A stretch of 64,000 nt of DNA, taken from NCBI GenBank assembly GCA_025454835.1, contig JALONQ010000001.1:186001-250000 (forward strand), written 5' to 3'. Every line of letters starts with the position of its first letter. Position 1 is the first letter of the stretch. Below the pieces are notes generated by a model. The model was not told the DNA's origin, searched no databases, and saw only the letters and a program-made list of their open reading frames with translations. Source of the stretch: Bacteroidota bacterium. Its GTDB lineage: Bacteria > Bacteroidota > Ignavibacteria > UBA10030. Below are positions 59,764 to 64,000 of the stretch, one piece after another. The translations under genes and the position numbers were made by a program.

Positions 59764-61022
59764 ACGCCCATCACTTCACGAACGCGCCGGACGCCCTCCA
59801 CGAGCGCATCGACCTCGGCCTTCGTGTTGTAGAAGGCGAATGACGCGCGGGCCGTGGCCGGGATGCCGAAGCGGATCATGACCGGCTGGGCGCAATGATG
59901 GCCGGTGCGAATGGCAATGCCTTCCTGGTCGAGGATCGTGCCTATGTCGTGAGGATGAACGTCCTGCAACACGAACGACAGCACGCCTACCTTCTCTTCA
60001 GCCGTTCCGATCAATCGGATACCCGGCACCGTCGAGATCTGCTCGGTGGCATATGACAAAAGGTCTCGCTCGTGGGCGCGGATTCCAGGCCAATCGAGCT
60101 TCCACAGATAGTCCAGCGCGGCTCCGAGTCCAATGCTCCCGGCGATGTTCGGCGTTCCCGCTTCGAACCGATACGGCAGGTCATTGTACACGGTCTTTTC
60201 GAACGTCACCGACCTGATCATGTCGCCGCCCCCCTGATAGGGAGGCAGCGAACCGAGCAGGGCCGATCGACCGTACAGGACACCGATGCCGGTGGGCCCG
60301 AACACCTTGTGGCCGGAGAAGGCGTAGAAGTCGCATTCCAATTCCCTCACATCGACCGGACCATGCGGCAGCGCTTGCGCGCCGTCCAGCAGGACCGGGA
60401 TCGACCGTGCGTGCGCCTTCGCGACGATCTCGCGAACCGGGTTGACCGTTCCGAGGGCGTTCGACACGTGATTGACGGCGACGATCTTTACGCGGTCTGT
60501 CAGCAATCGACCGAACTCGTCCATCCGAAGCTGGCCCCGGTCGTCGATCGGGATCACGGACAGGGTCGCGCCCCTTTCGGCGCAGACCATCTGCCACGGC
60601 ACAATGTTCGAATGGTGTTCGAGTCCCGAGATGAGAACAACGTCGCCCGGGGCAAGATGCGTCCGCCCGAACGTCGCGGCGACGAGGTTGATGGCCTCCG
60701 TCGTGCCGCGGACAAACACGATCTCTTGTGTACTCGCCGCGTTGAGGTAGCGTCGCACCGACTCCCGGCTCGCTTCGTAGGCCTCGGTCGCCTCCTCGCT
60801 CAGTCGATGGACTCCCCGGTGTACATTAGAGTTCAAAGTGCGGTAGTAGGAGTCCTCTGCCCTGAGCACCGGCAGCGGCTTCTGCGTCGTCGCAGCATTG
60901 TCAAGATAGACGAGCGGTCGACCGTGCACACGCCTTTCCAGGATCGGGAATTCCTCCCGGATCGCCTCCGCGTCGAAGACGCCGGCCACGGTCTGCTCGT
61001 TCGAGAGGGTGTTCGCAGGCAT
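59760..61022 (-). CDS. sufS: Cysteine desulfurase SufS
   Basis: PLP enzyme releasing sulfur from cysteine for Fe-S assembly. It has 420 residues from the ATG at 61020-61022, two bases after the sufD stop. The PLP lysine is K239 (FSGHKVFGPTG) and the persulfide cysteine C377 (RTGHHCAQP). YLDNAATTQKP is near 39-49. The longer frame to 61229 is out-of-frame sufD sequence. Confidence 0.96.
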   Translation of the reverse strand: MPANTLSNEQTVAGVFDAEAIREEFPILERRVHGRPLVYLDNAATTQKPLPVLRAEDSYYRTLNSNVHRGVHRLSEEATEAYEASRESVRRYLNAASTQEIVFVRGTTEAINLVAATFGRTHLAPGDVVLISGLEHHSNIVPWQMVCAERGATLSVIPIDDRGQLRMDEFGRLLTDRVKIVAVNHVSNALGTVNPVREIVAKAHARSIPVLLDGAQALPHGPVDVRELECDFYAFSGHKVFGPTGIGVLYGRSALLGSLPPYQGGGDMIRSVTFEKTVYNDLPYRFEAGTPNIAGSIGLGAALDYLWKLDWPGIRAHERDLLSYATEQISTVPGIRLIGTAEEKVGVLSFVLQDVHPHDIGTILDQEGIAIRTGHHCAQPVMIRFGIPATARASFAFYNTKAEVDALVEGVRRVREVMGV

Positions 61023-61024
61023 GG

Positions 61025-62338
61025 TCAAGCCACCCGGCCTTCGTCCAACCGGAGGTGAATGATCTGTTCCAGGCGGTCCCGGACGGCTTCGATGCTCACA
61101 TGGCCGACGACCTCGTCGGCGAAGGCGAAGGTCAGGATATCCCGAGCGTCGTCGGCGCCGATGCCTCGTGAGCGAAGATAGAAGACCTGTTGCTCGTCCA
61201 ACTGTCCGACGGTCGCGCCGTGCGTACACTTGACGTCGTCAGCGAAGATCTCCAGCTGCGGCTTCGTGTCGATCGTGGCCTCGTCGGAAAGCAGAAGCGT
61301 CTTGTTCGTCTGCTTCGCATCGGTTTTTTGCGCATCCTTGCGGACGAAGATCTTGCCGTTGAAGACGCCCCTGGCGCGCCCGGCCAGGACCGCTTTATAG
61401 ACCTCCCACGAATTGCAGTTCGGTTTTGCGTGGTCGATGGTCGTATGGTTGTCGATCAGCTGTTCGCCCGTGCCCAGCGAGAGGCCGTTCAAGGTGCACT
61501 CGCACCGTTCGTCATTCATGGCCGAGGTCAGTTCATTGCGGACCAACTTGCCGCCGAGCGCAAAGTTGTTCGAGCGATAGACGCTTTCCTTCGATTGTGC
61601 AACGTGCGTGACCGCCATGTGGAATGCCGACAGCGACTCGAACTGCACTTTGTCGTGCTCGAGCCGGGCCCTCTTGCCGAGCACCACTTCAGTGACGGCG
61701 TTCGTCAGGTAGCTGCCCCCATCGTTCGAAACGTAGAACTCGACGACCTTTGCCGCAGCGCGTTCTTCGAGAACGATGAGGTTACGGGGTTGGATCACCG
61801 TCTCGGCCGCCGACCGGTCAGCCACGTAGACGAGAACGATCGGTTCCGCGATCTCGACACCCGAGGGCACGTGCAGATACAGGCCGTCGAACAGAAAGGC
61901 CGTGTTGAGCGCCGTGAAGCCCGTCTCCGTTCCTTTCACGGAGTGCGCGAGATGTCTTTCGATCATCTGACGATCAGTCGACCTGGCCTCGGCGAGGCTG
62001 ATCGCCCTGACGTTGTTCGGCACTTTCACCGACGAAAGCCACGGCGCGTAGTGACCATTGATGAAGACGAAACGGTCCTGAGCCGGCACCGTCAGCTTCT
62101 CGATCTCGCTCGACGTGAGCGACGACGCCGGAGGCTGGATGCTGGGCGTGAACGACCGATTGGAGATCGGCTGCACATTCGTGAAGCGCCACTCCTCGTC
62201 CGCGGAAGTCGGAAACCCGACCTGTTGTAAGTGCCCCATAGCCGTCCGCCGCAGGGCGTGGACGGGAGAAGCGGCGTCGCCGTTGAGTGTGCGCTCAAAG
62301 GCGTTGAACTGTTCCTGGTAGTGCGATCGCTGGTCCAT
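61025..62338 (-). CDS. sufD: Fe-S cluster assembly protein SufD
   Basis: A 437-residue beta-helix partner of SufB in the SufBC2D scaffold. The N-terminal helical region is followed by DEEWRFTNVQPISN and the conserved C-terminal core: RCECTLNGLSLGTGEQLIDNHTTIDH, VFNGKIFVRKDAQKTDAKQTNKTLLLSD, ADDVKCTHGATVGQLDEQQVFYLRSRGI. It lies 52 bases after sufC and 2 before sufS. Confidence 0.96.
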   Translation of the reverse strand: MDQRSHYQEQFNAFERTLNGDAASPVHALRRTAMGHLQQVGFPTSADEEWRFTNVQPISNRSFTPSIQPPASSLTSSEIEKLTVPAQDRFVFINGHYAPWLSSVKVPNNVRAISLAEARSTDRQMIERHLAHSVKGTETGFTALNTAFLFDGLYLHVPSGVEIAEPIVLVYVADRSAAETVIQPRNLIVLEERAAAKVVEFYVSNDGGSYLTNAVTEVVLGKRARLEHDKVQFESLSAFHMAVTHVAQSKESVYRSNNFALGGKLVRNELTSAMNDERCECTLNGLSLGTGEQLIDNHTTIDHAKPNCNSWEVYKAVLAGRARGVFNGKIFVRKDAQKTDAKQTNKTLLLSDEATIDTKPQLEIFADDVKCTHGATVGQLDEQQVFYLRSRGIGADDARDILTFAFADEVVGHVSIEAVRDRLEQIIHLRLDEGRVA

Positions 62339-62390
62339 GTCTTCGTCTGAATTGCTCCGACGTGCGTTAGACGCCAGGGGCCTACGAATG

Positions 62391-63158
62391 TCAGCCCCGT
62401 CGGGCCGTGGTTTCTGAGCCTTCGCGCATCAATTCGTAGCCCTTGTCTTCAAGGTGCAGCGCAAGTTCCTTCCCGCCCGACCGCACGATCCTTCCGTCGA
62501 CGAGCACATGGACAAAATCGGGCACGATGTAGTTGAGCAGGCGCTGGTAGTGCGTGACCACGACCGTCGCGTTCTCCTTCCGGCGGAGCTTGTTGACACC
62601 GTCGGCGACAATACGGAGCGCGTCGATGTCGAGGCCCGAATCTGTCTCATCGAGAAGCGCGAGCTTCGGCTCCAGCACGGCCATGTGGAAGATCTCGTTC
62701 CGCTTCTTCTCGCCTCCCGAAAAGCCTTCGTTCACCGGGCGGTTCAGGAAGCTCTCCTCCATCTCCACCAGCTTCATCCGCTCCCGCACCATCTTCAGGA
62801 AATCGACGGCATCGAGCTCTTCCAGGCCCCGATGCTTTCGGATGGAATTGAGGGCGGTCTTCAGGAAATACGAGTTGGTGACGCCCGGGATCTCGACGGG
62901 ATACTGAAACGCGAGGAACACCCCCTCGCGAGCCCGTTCCTCGGGGTCCATCTCGAGAAGGTCCTGGCCATTGTAGAGGACCTGACCGTCGGTCACATCG
63001 TACACCTCGCGGCCGGCGAGGATCGAAGCGAGCGTGCTCTTGCCCGAGCCGTTCGGGCCCATGATCGCGTGCACTTCACCGGCGCTCACCTTCAGGTTGA
63101 CGCCGCGAAGGATCTCATTGCCGTTGATGCTGGCGTGGAGGTTCTTGATCTCAAGCAT
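62391..63158 (-). CDS. sufC: Fe-S assembly ATPase SufC
   Basis: ABC-type ATPase of the SufBCD complex. It has 255 residues. Walker A is GPNGSGKST near 36-44, the signature FSGGEKKRNEI, and Walker B LALLDETDSGLDIDAL. I chose the ATG at 63156-63158 (MLEIKNLHASI); an in-frame upstream start adds 11 residues from the repeat region. It is separated from sufB by a 129-base spacer with an inverted repeat. Confidence 0.96.
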   Translation of the reverse strand: MLEIKNLHASINGNEILRGVNLKVSAGEVHAIMGPNGSGKSTLASILAGREVYDVTDGQVLYNGQDLLEMDPEERAREGVFLAFQYPVEIPGVTNSYFLKTALNSIRKHRGLEELDAVDFLKMVRERMKLVEMEESFLNRPVNEGFSGGEKKRNEIFHMAVLEPKLALLDETDSGLDIDALRIVADGVNKLRRKENATVVVTHYQRLLNYIVPDFVHVLVDGRIVRSGGKELALHLEDKGYELMREGSETTARRG

Positions 63159-63287
63159 TGATCTTCCTAAGTAGTTGACCACAAAGGACACAAAGATCCC
63201 AAAGATCTGATCAAAGGTCCCTTGCGCACATCAGTTGGAAATACCTCTCTGCGTTCTTTGTGATCCTTGTGGTTACGACACTGGTCA
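63159..63287. repeat. Intergenic palindromic CACAAAGGA repeat between sufB and sufC
   Basis: The gap contains GACCACAAAGGACACAAAG near 63178-63196 and the rough inverse CTTTGTGATCCTTGTGGTTAC near 63258-63278, about 60 bases apart. The same words are found in the 22411-22550 gap. Downstream genes continue in the same direction, so this is probably not a full operon stop but could attenuate transcription. Confidence 0.55.
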
Positions 63288-64000
63288 TCAGCCGACACTA
63301 CCCTCAAGGCTCACGCCGAGAAGCTTCTGCGCTTCGACCGCGAATTCCATCGGCAGTTCCCGGAAGACCTCGCGGCAGAAACCGTTGACGATCATATTGA
63401 CGGCATCTTCGCGCGAAAGTCCGCGCTGGTTGCAGTAGAAGATCTGGTCCTCCCCGATCTTCGAGGTGGTCGCTTCGTGTTCGACGCGGGAAGAGGTGTT
63501 CTTGACCTCGATGTAAGGGAAGGTGTGCGCGCCGCACGTGTCGCCCAGCAGCAACGAATCGCACTGCGAAAAGTTGCGGGAATGGACCGCCCCCTTCTTG
63601 ATGGCCACGAGACCCCTGTAGGAATTCTGACCCTTGCCCGCCGAGATCCCCTTCGACACGATCGTGCTTTTCGTATTCTTGCCAATGTGGATCATCTTGG
63701 TGCCGGTGTCGGCTTGCTGGTAGTTGTTCACCACCGCCACCGAATAGAACTCGCCGACCGACTCATCGCCCTGCAGGATGACGCTGGGATACTTCCAGGT
63801 GATGGCCGAGCCGGTCTCCACCTGCGTCCACGAGATCTTCGAGCCGACGCCCACGCACTTGCCGCGCTTGGTCACGAAGTTGTAGATGCCCCCCTTGCCC
63901 TCTTTGTCGCCGGGGTACCAGTTCTGGACGGTGGAATACTTGATGCTGGCCCGATCGCCGGCGGCGACCAACTCGACGACGGCGGCGTGCAGCTGGTTCT
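63288..64000 (-). CDS. sufB: Fe-S cluster assembly scaffold SufB, C-terminal half (5' end outside window)
   Basis: Main scaffold of the Suf system. The visible 237 residues correspond to the C-terminal half of a protein of about 480. The first visible residues ([31 protein letters not shown]) continue a frame open past the window edge. [47 protein letters not shown] and the C-terminal [14 protein letters not shown] are conserved. Catalytic Cys and Glu equivalents lie in the core. A TTG near 63971 is internal and not a start. Confidence 0.96.
   Translation of the reverse strand, partial: NQLHAAVVELVAAGDRASIKYSTVQNWYPGDKEGKGGIYNFVTKRGKCVGVGSKISWTQVETGSAITWKYPSVILQGDESVGEFYSVAVVNNYQQADTGTKMIHIGKNTKSTIVSKGISAGKGQNSYRGLVAIKKGAVHSRNFSQCDSLLLGDTCGAHTFPYIEVKNTSSRVEHEATTSKIGEDQIFYCNQRGLSREDAVNMIVNGFCREVFRELPMEFAVEAQKLLGVSLEGSVG

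Noticed and set aside
63288-63971. SufB starting at the TTG near 63971
   Set aside because: The frame is open to the window end and the residues before it (NQLHAAVVE) are conserved SufB, so the TTG is internal.
1-64000. Prophage, insertion sequence, integron or plasmid origin
   Set aside because: No transposase, integrase, replication initiator or att-like repeat was found. Both tRNAs have ordinary flanks.

Overview
The window reads as a single chromosome segment, about 60% G+C by eye, from a high-GC member of the Bacteroidota/Chlorobiota/Ignavibacteriota (FCB) assemblage, most likely close to Ignavibacteria or Kapabacteria. Three things point there. The giant secreted protein ends in a type-IX-secretion (T9SS) sorting domain with the NYPNPFNPVT signature. 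Four promoters fit the Bacteroidetes-type pattern ATTG-N20-TAnnTTTG. Gene families such as the bacterial ProS with an editing insert and the SufBCDSU/SufT set are typical of the group. No phage, insertion sequence, integrase or CRISPR array was seen.

Layout. (1) 1-5888, minus strand: the N-terminal two thirds of dnaE, an aldehyde dehydrogenase, proS and tRNA-Arg(CCU). (2) 5976-20054, minus: a long chain of mostly overlapping genes. From upstream to downstream it runs rpsA (own terminator), then mtaB, a membrane-associated hypothetical, truA, an M48 protease, trpD, a CBS/CorC protein, trpC, trpF, trpB, a GT4 glycosyltransferase, nadD and glgB. (3) 20153-21762: ispH and cmk, which lie upstream of rpsA. 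(4) 21871-22410, plus: a SpoU-type RNA methyltransferase. (5) 22551-29687, minus: the operon der, upp, a signal-peptide hypothetical, rel/spoT, ruvX, mtgA and an AlbA_2 regulator, with a recognisable promoter and short or overlapping junctions.

(6) 29809-51440, minus, is the accessory centre. It is an apparent five-gene operon of about 21.6 kb: a TlpA-like thioredoxin, a CsgG-like lipoprotein, a second CsgG-like protein with a C-terminal membrane helix, a 5,714-residue secreted mosaic protein, and a protein joining a CsgG/TolB-like domain to transglutaminase-like and TPR-like parts. A strong hairpin terminator closes it. The giant contains three LamG domains, two PPC domains, four predicted beta-propellers of three types (two BNR, one seven-bladed FG-GAP, one NHL), a tandem array of 16 Fn3 domains and a T9SS tail. 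A CHASE2-class III adenylate cyclase is transcribed divergently from the same 171-bp intergenic region.

(7) 54125-64000, minus: sufB (partial), sufC, sufD, sufS, sufU, a HesB/IscA protein, sufT, a PuuD-like membrane protein, a 55-residue zinc-ribbon protein, folP, GT2, pcm and miaA, then tRNA-Pro(CGG) and its terminator.

The housekeeping regions cover replication, tryptophan synthesis, stringent response, Fe-S assembly, isoprenoid and folate steps and translation. They are tightly packed, and adjacent genes are very often joined by ATGA, GTGA or TTGA overlaps. The best candidate for an undescribed system is the giant T9SS protein with its two small CsgG-like partners and the transglutaminase-like protein, next to a nucleotide cyclase. 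All domain calls are by eye; no database search was run.
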